A DNA stretch of 64,000 bases from Typha latifolia (taxonomy: Eukaryota; Streptophyta; Magnoliopsida; Poales; Typhaceae): the NCBI GenBank assembly GCA_019914945.1, contig CM034107.1, positions 10,354,001 through 10,418,000 on the forward strand, given 5' to 3'. Made by a program: the position numbers and the translations under genes. Positions 48,101-62,270 of this stretch are shown here, one piece after another. A model generated the notes under the pieces. It was not told where the DNA came from. It saw only the letters and a program-made list of their open reading frames with translations, and made no database searches. Position 1 is the stretch's first letter. Each line of letters begins with the position of its first letter.

Positions 48101-51100
48101 GGATTAGATCGATGTCATCTAAGGAAAATATTCTACTCTATTCTTTTTTATTAATTCATCGATACTGATATATGTTGCCCACTTAGTAGAGTGTTTTCAA
48201 TTGGTCCCAAAATGCCAAGGGACATAACCATTAATGATGATATTTTTATTGAATTTATTTAGGCGGAAGAGTTGAGGAAGGCCCTGTCCGACAAAAATAT
48301 CCCTGCAAAGGTTTTTGTTGGAATGCGATATTGGCATCCATTCACTGAAGAAGCTATAGAACAGGTGGGCCATTCACTCCATATTTACCTAACACTTTCT
48401 TTTAGTCCAAATAGCAGCATAGCAGCTTTAAGGCTCGTCCTTCTATGCTCTAGACATTGTGCTTACTAAGGGTGTAGCCAGATGGTCCTCAACAAAGAGA
48501 AAAAGTTATAAACTAATAGATGATATTGTATTAGTAAGATTTACAATTTCAGTATTGGCTTCCTCTGTTGTGATATTTGTGATCATTCAAAATTTGGTTA
48601 TGCATTCTCCATAATTCACTATCTTATATAAGTTATGATATTGTTGAACCAGAAAGTAATAAATATTTCTCTTTGTGATCCAACTGAACTGTTTATCTGT
48701 GCTTCAAGTTCTAAGGTCGCTAGAATTGTGCCGAATGCGGTTTATTGATAGTTGCAAATCACAATTTTTAGACGTAAGCTATCAATAAAACAAGGTAAGT
48801 AAAAGGAAGACAAGTAAGAACATAAAACTAGTAATTCTCCAAATTGGAATTGCATATATAAACAGTTGATTAAGCTTTTTATCAAAGCATTTTCTTGTCA
48901 GATAATCTAATGAGATATTCTTAGCGAGAAAGGTATGTCAGTTTCTTCCTTATTCTTTCTCTTCTCCTCTGATTATGTATATCAAATGTGCATTTCTAAT
49001 AGCTTTATCTTGAAAGTTGTGAGTTTACAAGTTATATTTCTGTTTTACTTATTTAGGTTTGTTGTAGCTGAGTTAAGTTGGATCGTTCTGCTTTGCCATA
49101 TTGTGCTTTTATGCTCCATAGTTATCATTTTTCATTGATAGAGGTTGTTTGATCTAGGTAAATGTCTTGATGTAGTACTCATATGTAATGTATTTGACCT
49201 TAGAATATACTTATAGTTTGTATATCCTTTTCAGCTAAATAACTACTAAAATACTGACTTCTGTGTTCTTGTTATTAGAATTGTTCCTATAGAATGCTTT
49301 TGCTTCAACTGTAGGCCTGGTTGCTGGTTATGAACCTTGAATATATGTAATAGTATGGCTTGCTGAAGTTTTTAAATTTAGATATTTATTGCTACTCTCT
49401 TCCTTAGCAGCTATGACTAAAAAAGAAGGGGATTTTTTTTTTGTGGTTATAGCCTGAATCTTGAAACAGTTATTGATTCTCTGAAGCTGCTAAGGATAAT
49501 AGCTAATAGTTGAAAAGATGTTCACTAAAGACCAGAATTTAAGCAATGTTTTGAGTTCTAAACTGCTAAAGTTTATAGTTAATACGAAAAAGAATGTCGA
49601 GTACACTGAGGTTATCTGTACTTAACCAATCATCTATGCTTGCTATGCGACATATACATTTGTGAGGCAATCTATTTACTGACAACATGTCTCACTGTAA
49701 AACCATATATGAAGTTACATTAACATTGTTGACTGTGATGCATTTTGTTTCACAATGGCAAGAGCAGTCATTTGCTGGTGGCTAGTTAATTTACTTGCAT
49801 AATTGTACTTCCACAATGTGCTTTGTGGACTACAACAATCTTCAATTTTATCCCCATGGGATGTGGCTTTAGCTCCAGATTCATCTCTGAATCTGTTACT
49901 TTCTGTATAGGAGCTTTTATCCTTATATTAGAGAAGTCAGAAGCATGTCCTATATGGTTTCTCACTCATGTGAGTATGTGACAATGGAAAAATGTATTCC
50001 TTTTTTTAATCTCAAAGTTCCTGCTGACCTGCTTCTAAAACTAAGCAAGGTTCCTTATTTTGATATATTAATTGTAATACATGAATATGTGCTCTGTTAG
50101 TTGATGATTTTGCATATCTAATTTCTCTTCTGCAACTTCAGTAAATCTTAAATTTGTAGATGCATAATCAGAAAGTGTTCTGTTGAGAGAAATATATGGT
50201 GTTATTCTAGCCTGTATTCTGATTACTAAATTCTGTTTGCATTTTTTCCCTTTGGTATTCATCCAGATTAAACAGGATGGAATCACAAAGCTTGTTGTGC
50301 TTCCCCTTTATCCTCAGTTTTCCATATCAACCAGCGGGTCAAGTCTTCGTCTTTTAGAAAGTATATTCAGGTAAAATCCGACATTTATATGCTAGTTTCT
50401 ATGATGCTTCTGCCAAAAACATTTTTCGTAATGTTAAATCAGTTCTCTAGGGAGGATGCCTATTTGGTTAACATGCAACACACAGTCATACCTTCGTGGT
50501 ACCAACGTGAAGGGTACATCAAGTCCATGGCAACTTTAATTGAAAAAGAATTGTCCAAATTTGCAACCCCTCAGAAGGTAAGAACTTTCTCCACGTGCTT
50601 AACTTACTTTTATGGTACTCATATTAGCAACCTCTTTGCTTCGTTCGGCTATATCTAGTTTTTGGCCATGTAACACCACTAAGATGCATATAATGTAGTA
50701 GTAGTATCCATAGCTTTCTCTAAGAGAACTATCTATCAAATATTAATTGTTGGCATCACTCACTTTCTTAGTTTCAGTTGTCCATTTGATGTCATTTTTG
50801 AAGGTTGAGACTGGAAGGACCTTATGGATGAGTGGTTCACCTACTATTAGAATCTTGGCATGTTATGTTGCCAATTAATTTTAGTTAATTAGCTTTCTTT
50901 GTTCTTTGTTCTCTGCATTCTTCTTTTTCTTTGCTTTTATGCTTTGTGTTCCTTCTCCTTTATGATCGTTAACATGGGGTGTCATGTACATGGGTTATGC
51001 TTCAAATAATTGGTTTATAGATATTCCTACTAGATAACAGATTTGTTCATATGATCTTGCTCAATTGAATAGGAAAGAAAATTGAAGTTGCCGCTTTATG

Positions 51101-53635
51101 ATCTGGTTTGTAGACTTGCATTGGAGGAAAAATGATAAAAGTCTGAGATGTCATATATCACATAGATGTGATGACATGCCTTTGCTTAATTGGTTATCCT
51201 CATGTGTGAGAAAGTAGATGGATGGGATGACCTTAACTTTTAATGTCACCAGTGTTGGCATGGTTATTTGAAGCTTTTAGGACCTAGAAGCCTCTAAACA
51301 TATGATGCATCCTTTTGCCCATAAAGCTAGTTGCTTGAAGGCCTCCTTTGTTAGTTTTTTGTGAGTCTTAATTTACAATTTGAAATGCAGGTCATGATAT
51401 TTTTTAGTGCTCATGGAGTTCCACTAGCATATGTGGAGGAAGCTGGGGATCCCTACAAAGCAGAGATGGAGGAGTGTGTAGATCTGATTATGGAAGAACT
51501 AGAACAGAGGGGAATCACAAATCCATGTACCCTTGCTTACCAGGTAAATCACATTGTATGATCTGTTATCATTAGAATTATCTACTTTATAGAGGATATT
51601 AACCAAAATATATCTGAAGGAAAATTGATTCATGCAGCACATCTAATTTACTGACCTACCTTGAATAATGGAGAAATTTTTTTGGAATAGTTCTCCTGTC
51701 AAAAGTTCTTTCTGCAGCTGTTCTCATATCTACAACAAAATCAGCATGTAGAGTACTTGTTCTATGAGCTCCAGTCATTTGAGTCTTGTTAAATAAGATT
51801 ATAATACAGGCTCATCTGTACGGTTTTCTAATTGGATGGGCATGTGAGGTACACCAATTGATAAGATTGTAATATCAACCACAATTAGACTATTCAAGAT
51901 GTCAAGCATTATATTAGCGGTGCCCATCACCATGTTAATTGACACTGAACACCAGATAAAGTTTATTACCTTTGCTCCTTTCTTTGCAAGCTAGGTTTCC
52001 TTAAATCATCATCATATGGTTAATGATGTTGAGTGTCTAATAAACACTCATAACTTGAGATTTGAACGCAAAGGACCAAGGTGGTGAAATTCTGAGCATT
52101 ACACAGAATTGAGAAAATAAAGTCCATATGCTGCTCCTATATGGTTATGCATGTTTATTCCTGAACACGACAAGAAGTCAAAAGCTAAATATAGCTTGTA
52201 TCTTGCTTTTACAGCTCTTCTATGTACACTTGCTGTAAAAATCCTAACTCTTCAAGACAGTGTCTCTTGGATGACAAGTTGACAACAAGAGATGGATGCA
52301 CACAGTTTTCTACTTATTTTGTTACATTAGCAAGACCGCATGTCTTCTCAGAAAGAGTAACTACTGGTCTTGCAAATCAATGTTTCTATCCTTGACTCTT
52401 TGTTCTTGTGATCCAATTATATGTTGTCATTACAAACCATCATAGTTTTGCTCCAATTCCCATGTTTTTTATTTTATTTTATTTTATGAATGCTATGTTT
52501 CTAGATTACATTCTTTTATTGGATTGATAGAGCCGAGTTGGACCTGTGGAATGGCTGCGACCATATACTGATGAGACAATAGTTGAGCTTGGACAAAAAG
52601 GAGTGAAAAGCCTTTTAGCTGTTCCCATTAGGTACATGAGTTTGTTCTTTCTCATCCAGTCCAGTTTAAAGGAATGCTTATTTATATTATTATTTTTTGC
52701 AAATAGAACACCTATTAAGAGATAGCAAAGTATCACCATTTCCAATTACTTGCATGTGCAGTTTTGTCAGTGAACATATTGAAACTCTAGAAGAAATTGA
52801 TGTGGAATACAAAGAGTTGGCTCTATCATCTGGCATTGAGAACTGGGGTCGAGTTCCTGCTTTAGGATGTGAGCCCACATTCATTTCAGATCTTGCTGAT
52901 GCTGTTATTGAGAGCCTTCCTTATGTAGGTGCAATGGCAGTTTCCAATCTTGAGGCCCGTCAGGTAATTACTGTTGAAATGTCATCAACCCTGCCTAAAG
53001 CACGATTTGGCTGTTAACCATTTATTTTTCATGAGCTAATTAACAGAGACTATAACTTTTATTGTAATTTAACTGCATTTCTTGATTTACCAATGTTTGT
53101 TAGGTGAAAGATAAATGATTAAGAATTTATAATATATATATATATATTGGTCTGCATTGTCAGAACAGGAAGAGAAAAGATAGACAAGTGGACAAGTGAA
53201 AGACAATTGACACATAGAAAGTAGTTTGGGTTCTATTTGTGAATTTCTTCTATCAATATCTCCAATACTTTTGCCCTTTTGTATCCATCTATCAATAGTT
53301 TTGCTCCTTTGCATCCATCTCTTAGTACCTTTTCTCTTTTTGTGGGTACAAAATCTAACTAGATGGATTTGCTATAGAATGTATACTAATTTGCAGTCTG
53401 GTTTCTGCAGTCACTTGTTCCGCTCGGGAGTGTTGAAGAGCTACTGGCAGCATACGATTCCAAACGTGGTGAGCTGCCACCTCCGGTAATAGTGTGGCAA
53501 TGGGGCTGGACCAAAAGTGCAGAAACCTGGAACGGAAGGGCTGCGATGTTGGCTGTGCTAGCCCTTCTGGTCCTAGAAGTGACCACTGGTCAAGGGTTCT
53601 TGCACCAGTGGGGAATCTTGCCCTTGTCCCGTTGA
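45167..53635 (+). CDS. Plastid ferrochelatase with C-terminal chlorophyll-binding (LHC) motif, FC2-type
   Basis: Eleven exons in phase encode 549 aa: 45167-45215, 45310-45424, 45907-46234, 46954-47097, 48263-48364, 50267-50370, 50451-50577, 51391-51543, 52531-52631, 52762-52963 and 53411-53635. A Ser-rich transit peptide precedes the domain. Motifs are [27 protein letters not shown] with the catalytic His (about 331), and [14 protein letters not shown] with Glu412. The enzyme inserts Fe2+ into protoporphyrin IX, the last step of heme synthesis. The tail has [16 protein letters not shown] (about 513-528), the LHC-like helix found in plastid FC2 and cyanobacterial enzymes, where it is linked to chlorophyll binding. 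The first intron (94 nt) is inferred: its splice joins [16 protein letters not shown] to ERLSSSHQ in phase. Confidence 0.92.
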
Positions 53636-53987
53636 ATGAAAGCTTATCTTTCTCTGATGCAGTCACACATCTTCCAGGTTTTCTCTGTCAAGTATGCATT
53701 CTATCCATGTCACCGGTTTCGAAGAACTATTGCCATATCGGATAAAAGGCAACACAGATTGTTTCTATATTGTATAACAATTGCAGACAACTCTAATTTT
53801 TTCTTCTATGATTAGATACCACTGGGAGACCATCCCCATACATATACGTGTGTTGTCTTCCCAACTCATGTCTTCTTTTGAGTTCATTTCAGTTGGATTT
53901 TGTCCATCTTCAACTGCTTATTACATTAAGTTGCATTCTCGTGGCTGTTGTAAACTATATTCTTTTTCTCATTTATCAAATATCTAA

Positions 53988-54448
53988 CTAGGAAACACAG
54001 ATACTTTTATTATATTCACGCTGTATCCGTATTGGATATGATATTCATTGGATATGTTTGAATAAGTATCGGATACTTCCTTAAAGTATTTAAATTTATA
54101 AAAAGAAAATTAATGTTTTGGAATACTTTTGAGATGCCTTTAAAAGTAAGTCAAATCAAATTACCTTTCATTTTTTGTCGGATTTGGAAGGTTTCTAAAA
54201 GATTTAGTTTTGCTTATTTATTTTGTCATATATATTAGAAAATCATGTCAGATTGGTTAAATTTCTTTTGATATATAGATCAAATTGCTTGTTTATTTTA
54301 CATCTTATTTGATAATGTACTATGTAATACTAGTTATTAGCTATTTGTTACAAATGATTATATTAAAATTAGAAATCTCTTTATATAAATTATTATATTA
54401 AAAAGGTCAAACGTGTTGTATTAGTGTATCTGAATCCGTGTTTTATAG
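53988..54448. mobile_element. Degenerate DNA transposon downstream of ferrochelatase
   Basis: The left end CTAGGAAACACAGATAC resembles the inverse of the right end (GTATCTGAATCCGTGTTTTATAG). Internal TATCCGTATTGGATATGATA and TATCGGATAC motifs recall those of the 1809 element. No target duplication is clear. Confidence 0.35.
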
Positions 54449-54858
54449 ATGTTTTGCTACTTTAGTTTTATAGCTTTCAAATAAATTCTGTGGTTTGGTT
54501 TGGTGCAGCCTATTTGAGAAATCTATGTCAAACTTTCTCAAAGATGAACTACACATACTTGATATAATTATGCTGTCAGCCATTGTCATGGTATTGAAAT
54601 TTAGTTGTGCTGGGGAAGCTTTACTTTCGATTACTTGTGGAATAGGAATAATTTTGTTTTAGTATAAATATTTTTATTCTAGTGTAGTAACTAAATAACG
54701 GACTTAGCTTCTTCTGGTTTATCATTCTCTCTCATCTTATTTCATATATTTAAAAAAATAATTTAATAAAATCTCAAAATGGCTAATTTACCTCTTAAGA
54801 AGACAACACTTAATAGATAATAACCTATCACTTCATTTATATTTAGATAGCCATAAGC

Positions 54859-55071
54859 ATGGCCCTCACTCTTTCAACAAGCCTATTGTTGAGATCTCCC
54901 TCTAAAGCACTTCTCGCCTTTGAGAATAGTCAAGCAGCACTTTTCACTGGCAAGATGACTTCCATTGCAGGAGTACAAACTCTCTCTCACCTCTCCAAGC
55001 AAGCAAGAAAAAGCACAGGAGCTCAACTCTCCTACTTCTTTTCTTTCTCCACCAAGATTGCCATGTTTTAG
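54859..55071 (+). CDS. Short ORF with plastid transit-peptide-like start; possible gene fragment
   Basis: The 70-aa ORF starts MALTLSTSLLLRSPSKAL in a good initiation context (AAGCATGGCC), with the Ser/Thr/Leu/Lys-rich, acid-poor character of a plastid transit peptide. An overlapping frame (54965-55147) continues with PPRLPCFRNRSTVATTSQQ, which also looks like a transit-peptide end. The two may be one broken frame. No downstream exon is recognisable, so it may be a truncated or decayed gene. Identity unknown. Confidence 0.25.
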   Translation: MALTLSTSLLLRSPSKALLAFENSQAALFTGKMTSIAGVQTLSHLSKQARKSTGAQLSYFFSFSTKIAMF

Positions 55072-55147
55072 AAATAGATCTACTGTGGCAACAACCTCCC
55101 AGCAGCACAATACATATTACATTAAATTTGTGAAAAAAAACTTGTGA

Positions 55148-58100
55148 GGAGGTCCAAATTTCTTATTCACATAGTGCATATTATAACTTCACTTTTGTGG
55201 ATTTATAACATTGCATTACGGATATATAATCTTACACGACTGATAAATAATCACGTAATACAGGGTTATTTTCTATCTATCAGCAGTGCGAGGTTATAAT
55301 ATGCACTACGTGGTTATTTCTCCGCACTTCTAAAAATATCAAACGACAAAAAAACTATTGATTAGATGTAAAGTAGTTGCAATATATTTATTTGAAATTA
55401 TAAGATGTTTTTATTATAAATGTGGACTCAATATATCCGCACTAACTTTTTCATATTTCAGGCAGAAATAAATAATTTCAAAATTTCCTGGACCAACACA
55501 ATAAATCCACACCTCCTCTCACAAACATCTCTCCTCGTATTTCTGAGTATATGTAATAAAATATTTTTTTTACACTCTTGCATCAATAAGACCCAGAGAA
55601 CTTTCCCTCATCACCTTTAACCCCATACGGCAATCTCGCTTGATGATGTTTTATATCGAATGGCCAAAATACACTTGATTGAATTTAAAGTAACTACTAA
55701 TATTTAAATTTATCTGTTATTGTCACACCAATTCCTAATACAAATTTGCTATTCTCTAGTACTTTAATTTCAACTTTATATCACATTAAATATGATTATT
55801 ACTCATTCTACTAGAATTTAACTAAATATTAGAATAGTTTATACTAGTATTAGCTCTATTATTTTAGTATTAAAAATTAGAATAATTTTACTAGAATTGA
55901 TCTTATTCCACACAAAAAAACGAAGCCATAGACGGTTATAAATAATTTCTTTCTTTTCCATCAACATTAAATCCACGTTTGGTTCGTGCATGGATAACTT
56001 TTGTATACTTCTTAAATGTAAATTAGTTACCTCTATAACTTTACTCATATTTTGTTATTTAGTTGTAAAATACAATGATTACTTTGACTAAGTTTATATA
56101 AAAATTTGTGTTTGATTACTAACTGAAAATAAGTACGTTAATTGTTATAAAAATCTTGCTTAAAAAATGTGTACCTTTATCGCATCCCTCTATCAATGGT
56201 CAAATTTTATTCATAATTTATCACACAATTTATCTTATACAAGATTTGATCAAAATGCGCATAAGTAGATGTTTTGTTACAAAATATATTTAAGGGAGCC
56301 ATAATTTATGAATAAGTATCCCTTAGGCATAAACTAAATGTCACCTAAGTATCTTCTACAAAATTAGTTTATTCAGCGGCTCTATAGATATCACATTGAG
56401 AGCTCCATTCACTTCAGGAGAATACTAGTACAATCATTCTCATCTCTTAAATTAGCATAAGAGAATTTATATCGGTATATGTTATTTTAGTATTCAGTTA
56501 TATACTAGTATAATATATAATAATTATTTAATATGATATAAAGTTAAAATAATAGTTTGGCGAATAACTAAAATACTTTTATAATAAATGAACTTGGGGC
56601 AAACAAAAAAAAATGAAGAGGAGAGAGAGTGTGTGATTGAAATAATAGTTGATTAAATTTATATTTTTTTAAAAGTAAAATAACAATTGGTAAATATAAA
56701 AGTATTAGATAAAAATGGATAGTGAGAGAGAAGTAAGTATTAATAGTTATTTATTTATTTATTATCCCAGTGTAAAAAAAAATTTTAAAAAGCTTATATC
56801 AGAAATAAATCTATTAGTTCTTGTTCCAAAAGTAAGTGGTCCTGATGCTTTGGCTCCTGTACCTCTGTCTAACAAGGTAGATTTAATATTTCATATGTTT
56901 CACTCTCATGTGTCAGACTAATGGAAATTCTAGATAGGTGTGTCTTCTCTCAATCAAAAAGACTACATCCTCAAGGATTATTCCATATCTCAATCATCTC
57001 ACATGGATAGTACAATAGCATAGTTGGCAATTAACATGCATGCATTTTTAATAAATAGAAGATATATAAATCATATTTATACCTCCATTAATTATATTTT
57101 GGCCCATCTGGTTTCATTATCCATGAAATAGTAACCAAACATGATGAGCTTTTCCATGCTCCTAATATGAAAACTTATTTTCTCTCCTGTTTGGCTCGAT
57201 TTTAACTTACTTTCTTTTATTTTAACTAACCCTAATCTATTCCAAGTTGCAATTGCAAATTCGTCGTTGGCGAGGATATAAAAGAAGTTTAATTATTCAT
57301 GTTGATAGTGATTGTTTGGTTTTTTAGCAACTTATTATTTGTGACGAAGAATATTTGCGTAGAAAATCTAATATTATCGGCCAAAAATTAGATAACTAAT
57401 ACACTAGGTAATATTATTATGCTGGTATAATAATCCCATTTATCCATGTATAAATCTCCTGACCTTCCACTATCCAACCTAACATATCTTGATTTAGTGG
57501 GTCATATATCATATATGATCTCTTGCATGGTGATTGCACCTGCAAGCTTTATGCCCACCATTAACATAAAGCAAAGCATAGTAGTTGACCATCAATTGCC
57601 CAGATTCTAACCCATTTGATCCATTTATTCTGTCTCGAGAAATATTTTTTTATCGTTCATGAGCCCGAATGCTGGATATGAGCTGAACAAAATGCTAATT
57701 CTTCTTAAATACAGAGTCACTTATGCCCTACCAAACTTCAGCTAATATAATAAGTTGTCTAGTCTAGACTTTAAGCTATATGCGTTGTCGAACAATTGCT
57801 CTGAACTAAACGCCGTTGAGATTTGCTTCAAGCTGTCGCACTGCAGAACTGCTCCTCTAAACCTAATCGAATCGAGTCATTAAGCTAAGCCACCAGCCAC
57901 CAGATTACTAAATAATTTTCTTCTCAACAAAATTATTTAGGATTAGCGTCAATTTCATGACCTTCTTAGTTACGGAAAAGAGTTATTAGTTAGTCTGTCA
58001 GCTAGAAACAAAGAAGTCTAACATCATCCCAAATCTCATGATACCAAGGAATTGGAATGATTCACGTTGCATCAAATATAAAATACATGACAGATAATAT

Positions 58101-59620
58101 TTGGTTTAATTAATCATGTCGTACTTTGGCATAAACTTAGCAAACATGTCATGATTCACTATTTTAACACCTTCGGTAATAATTTAGGATAAACTTTGGG
58201 GCAATGATACCAAGTCTTATTAATTTATATTGTGCATATATATATATATATGCCATGACAGCTGCACACATTCAAGTTTTTCTAAGTAATATAATTATAA
58301 TGAGACTGTCAAGCATTATTGAAGACTTTTATCATCAATATAAGAGAACAAATAACATTCTTCATTTTTAATATATTATAAATAAAGATCTTTTTCATTA
58401 TTGTAGAGGGGTACTTCAGTCATTTAAATGTATTTATTAATTTAAATAATAATCTATTATGACTATTATGTTAAGACCTAACTATTATGGTAGTAAAATA
58501 CCCTGACTCTGTTTTTAAGTTTAGAATATAATATATTTATTTATAATTTTTATCTCACATCAAAGAAGATATTTTTATAATATTATAGTATCGTGTATAA
58601 TTAGAGTTGTCAAAATAATTAAGTTGGCTCAATCAAGCTTAGCTCGAAAATAAGCTGAGCCATGTTTGATCTTCAAAATAGGCTCGAAAATATATTTGAG
58701 TCAAGCTTGATCATGAGCTCGAGTAATACTTTCTATACTATATTATATTTCTGTTATATTCTAAAATTTGCTTAGGTGGATTGTTACGCCTCTGATCTAA
58801 TTACATAGAGTTTAGTTCTGAATTTTCTTTTTTTCCAAATATATAGATATTCAAGCTTAATTAAGCTCAAAATTTAACTTGAATTAATTAAGACTTAAAT
58901 ATTATTTATTAATTAGCTCTTTTTGACTCGAATTAAAATAATTTCAATTCAAGTTGGCCTCTGCCAAGCTTAAGCTAGATTACACCCCAACGTATAATAT
59001 TGGATTACTTTAAAATCATTTTTCGGTTATGGTATTTTAAAATTTTCTAGTCTTATATGGGCATTATAGTAATATAAACTTTTTCAGTTAACGTTGGATG
59101 GAATAATTAACCACGTCATTAGTCTCTAAACCACATAAGGACTAAAAAATAATAAAAATTTAGTAGTAGTTTAATTTTAGGCATAACTCCCTCAGGTAAT
59201 TTAAATTTATCCACGGTGAAAACAGAGAATATTTTCCACGGAAAAAATTGACTTAAATAAAAGAGAGGGAGGGGGAGGGGATTAGCTTCCTTTTCGCCTA
59301 ACAAAACTTTGGTCGTCATATCCACACACGTGTATGAACACTAAAAGTTTTTTTGGACCCACTAATGAAAAAAAGTATCACGACTTTTGTTACCGTGTGA
59401 GAGTCGATCACTCTGAAATATAAATAATTTGTACAAAACCCCCTGCATTTTAATTTTATTATGATTTTACTCCGACTGTATTCCCAGTAGCAGAGTGTTC
59501 CGGTAGAGCGCTAATGCTAATAAAGCAAACTTATAAGGTGTTTTTTGTAAATTTCTTTTTGCTCAAAAAAGAGAGGGTGCAAATTATAAAAAATGTAAAC
59601 AGAAGAAATAAGTTGCTTCT
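55148..59620. other. Gene-poor AT-rich region
   Basis: No coding region is seen. The stretch 58600-58990 has AAGCTTGATCATGAGCTCGAG and AGCTTAAGCTAGATTACACCCC motifs, matching the outer element of the nested insertion at 33690-34720. A short (TA)n lies at about 58237-58252. Confidence 0.45.
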
Positions 59621-59629
59621 AAAATTGAA

Positions 59630-59849
59630 GGACCTATATATAAGACCACCATCCTCTCTTTTGGACGTACATATTTTTGTCGCTCTCTCTCTCCTCCTTT
59701 TCTTTCCCTCTTCTCTCGGGCATTCTGGAAGCGATTGCGAGAAAATCTTCTCGGCTCTCCTTCCGATCTCCTTCTTTCTCATGATCGTATCTCAACCGAG
59801 GCGGATCGGATCGAGCGATCGCGAGTAATCCAGCGAACTCCTAAATCGA
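59630..59849 (+). promoter_or_regulatory. Promoter-like stretch and probable non-coding leader exon
   Basis: CTATATATAAGACC (about 59633-59646) looks like a TATA box. It is followed by a CT-rich leader and a GC-rich segment ending CTAAATCGAG/GTACTTC, a good donor at 59850. It could be a remote 5' UTR exon of the CLC gene 2.6 kb downstream, or the start of an unrecognised transcript. The longest ORF across it lacks protein character. Confidence 0.35.
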
Positions 59850-59856
59850 GGTACTT

Positions 59857-60348
59857 CTTTATATCTCGCAAATTAAATCTGAGCGTTTAGTGGAATTAAA
59901 CTTGGAGAAAACCCTATACTATACATCTTACGTGATTGTGTTGCTATCCATCTCCAGATTGTTTTCTTAATCCGTATTCTGTTAATTTGAATCCTTTTCT
60001 TTTGCTTGAGCTAATTGGGGGGGAGAGATTTTGGAGAAGAGAAGTTTCTTTTTTAATTTTTAGAGAGAGAATTCTCTCCAAGGTTCCAGTCCAATAGTAT
60101 TTGAGTGCCACGTGTCGTCACTGTAGACCACAATGGCATGTGGATCATGTGGTATCCTAGCTGTTACATTACCTCTGGGTCCCACTTTCATGACTCCACC
60201 CCCCCCTGCCCTACGCTGTTGCCCACGTAGAGCCCTCATTAATTCTCGCAATTAACCCCAATCCGGTAGATATTCTCGTTAATTTTTTTTAAATAACAGA
60301 AACCAATTCATTAAAAACTAATTGCCACCGTTATAAAAAGCCTCAAGG

Positions 60349-60395
<47 letters not shown>

Positions 60396-62150
60396 ATAGC
60401 AAGCATTATAAGTACAGTGATATCTTAGATTTATAGCCCAATTTGCAACTCAATTTGTTGCAGAATTGCGTTCGGGTTGCGATAGATGTGGATGATATAA
60501 TTGGGTGAATGCTCATTGAGCATTTTAGTGAGGATTAGGGAATCATTTTTGATTTATAAGTGCAGTTAAAACTCGTAAAAAATGACACTCGGATGAGTAG
60601 AGAAGAAATAAAAATAATATTAAAGATAAAATAATTATGTGATATTTTTTTTATTAATACAGTTATTGTGATGTGTTTTTATAATTCGGGGGTAATTAAA
60701 TATGAGGGATGTATATTTATTTTTTTTATAGAAAAATATTTTACTATAAAGTATAAACTATAAATATAAGCCCAACTAGAACCCATTACTATTTTGTATT
60801 TTGTGCATTGTGTTTTAACCTTATGCCTTTTCTTTTGTTCATACATACCCTTCAAATTCTCTTCTCTGCGTGTTATTTATTTTGACACTTATAAGTTATA
60901 AATGCTTAGTAATTTAGCAAATTAAAAGATATAGATCTGCTTATTTGAAATGAATGCATATAAATAAGAAAAAGGTGTGTTTTTTTTTCCTATAACTAAC
61001 TTGATGAAATTTTATTCGAGTATCCATACACAAAATAAAGATTCTAAGGAGTATTTAAGTGTAAACCAAATCTTTTGAGGCACATATGAAGTATTTTTTT
61101 TTTTGTTTCTCTCCAGTTTTAAAAGAGCACTACTGCAGTACTAATGTGCTAGCCTGTATATCACAAGATTGGAATAATATTTCCTGAAAAATGAATTGTA
61201 ATAGAGGGCTAATTTATTATTAAGTTAAAATGAATAGTTCTCAACACAGCAGCAGCAGTAACATAGCAAATAACCTAACTCTGACTAGTGATTCCTTTAG
61301 ATCTACTCTTTCATTTCAGGCTTTAAATTTTTTATACAACTGAATAATATATATATATTTTTATTTATGTCACTTTAGATGTATTTCATAATTCTTACTC
61401 TTTTTATTTTTATTTTTTATAATTCCCATCCTAGGACTGCAATATTCCTATTTGTATTTGTATACACCAACAAAACACCTAGTGAGATGGATATACAATA
61501 TACACACTTGTCAGAAAAATGAACATAGAATAGCCCATGAAGTCTATTTCTTTCCCTCCCTTTGAGCTCTGTCGATGCTTTCACATGCAAATCTACCTAC
61601 AGAATCATATGAGTAACGTGAGGGGGAGGGCCTTTTGGAAAAAGCCAAATCTTATTCTCGTCTTATCTATACTTTGCCTTGTGATCCTTCCACTATTAAA
61701 CAATTATAGGTACTTTGTTTTCCACATCATCATTGCAAATTAATCACCACCTTCTCTTTTAGTCAATGTACCAAGTATATTCCTTGTCAAAATCTTTATA
61801 GATGCAAAGTATTTTAGAAAGGTTTTAATTTTTAAATTTTTTTTGGTATGTTTATGCTTCTAAAATCCCTAAATTGCTCGTATAATCTTTCTACAGTTGT
61901 TCTTTGCATTAACCACTGTTTATTTTTATTTTTTTTTGTATCAATTTAATTAATGATCTGTACGTATTTTCAATTGTTATATTACTAAAATTTTAATAAA
62001 TAGTTATCAAAAAGCAATCCGAACAAAAAATATAGACCAAGTACATGTGGATATATACACATCATGACTTCCTAGGCCCCCCCAAAACCTAAAATTGGAC
62101 TCCAGGCAACTTATCCATGTGCATCTTATTCCAATCCTTATTCACCGTTC
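59857..62150. other. Non-coding region upstream of the CLC gene
   Basis: If the leader exon at 59630-59849 belongs to the CLC gene this is its 5' intron; otherwise it is intergenic. A GC-richer stretch at 60060-60260 has GCCACGTGTCG (a G-box). No gene is seen. Confidence 0.4.
60351..60393. repeat. (TA)n microsatellite
   Basis: About 42 bp of uninterrupted TA repeats in non-coding DNA. Confidence 0.9.
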
Positions 62151-62194
62151 CCCACCCCAGCATTGACTCGCCTATCCAACTCTCTTATTCGAGC

Positions 62195-62270
62195 GAAAAA
62201 GTTGACGTGGGACCGGACCATGACACGCCAATCATCCTCTCCCACGTCACAGATCTGCGCCTCATTTGTC
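62195..62270 (+). promoter_or_regulatory. Candidate proximal promoter elements of the CLC gene
   Basis: TTGACGTGGGACC (about 62201) and CCCACGTCACAG (about 62241) are two ACGT-core, bZIP-type sites within 60 bp. They lie about 240-280 bp before the CLC start codon. Function is inferred from motif only. Confidence 0.35.

Noticed and set aside
60060..60251. Minus-strand 63-aa ORF
   Set aside because: It lies in G-box-containing non-coding DNA, is short, has no recognisable motif and ends in simple sequence.
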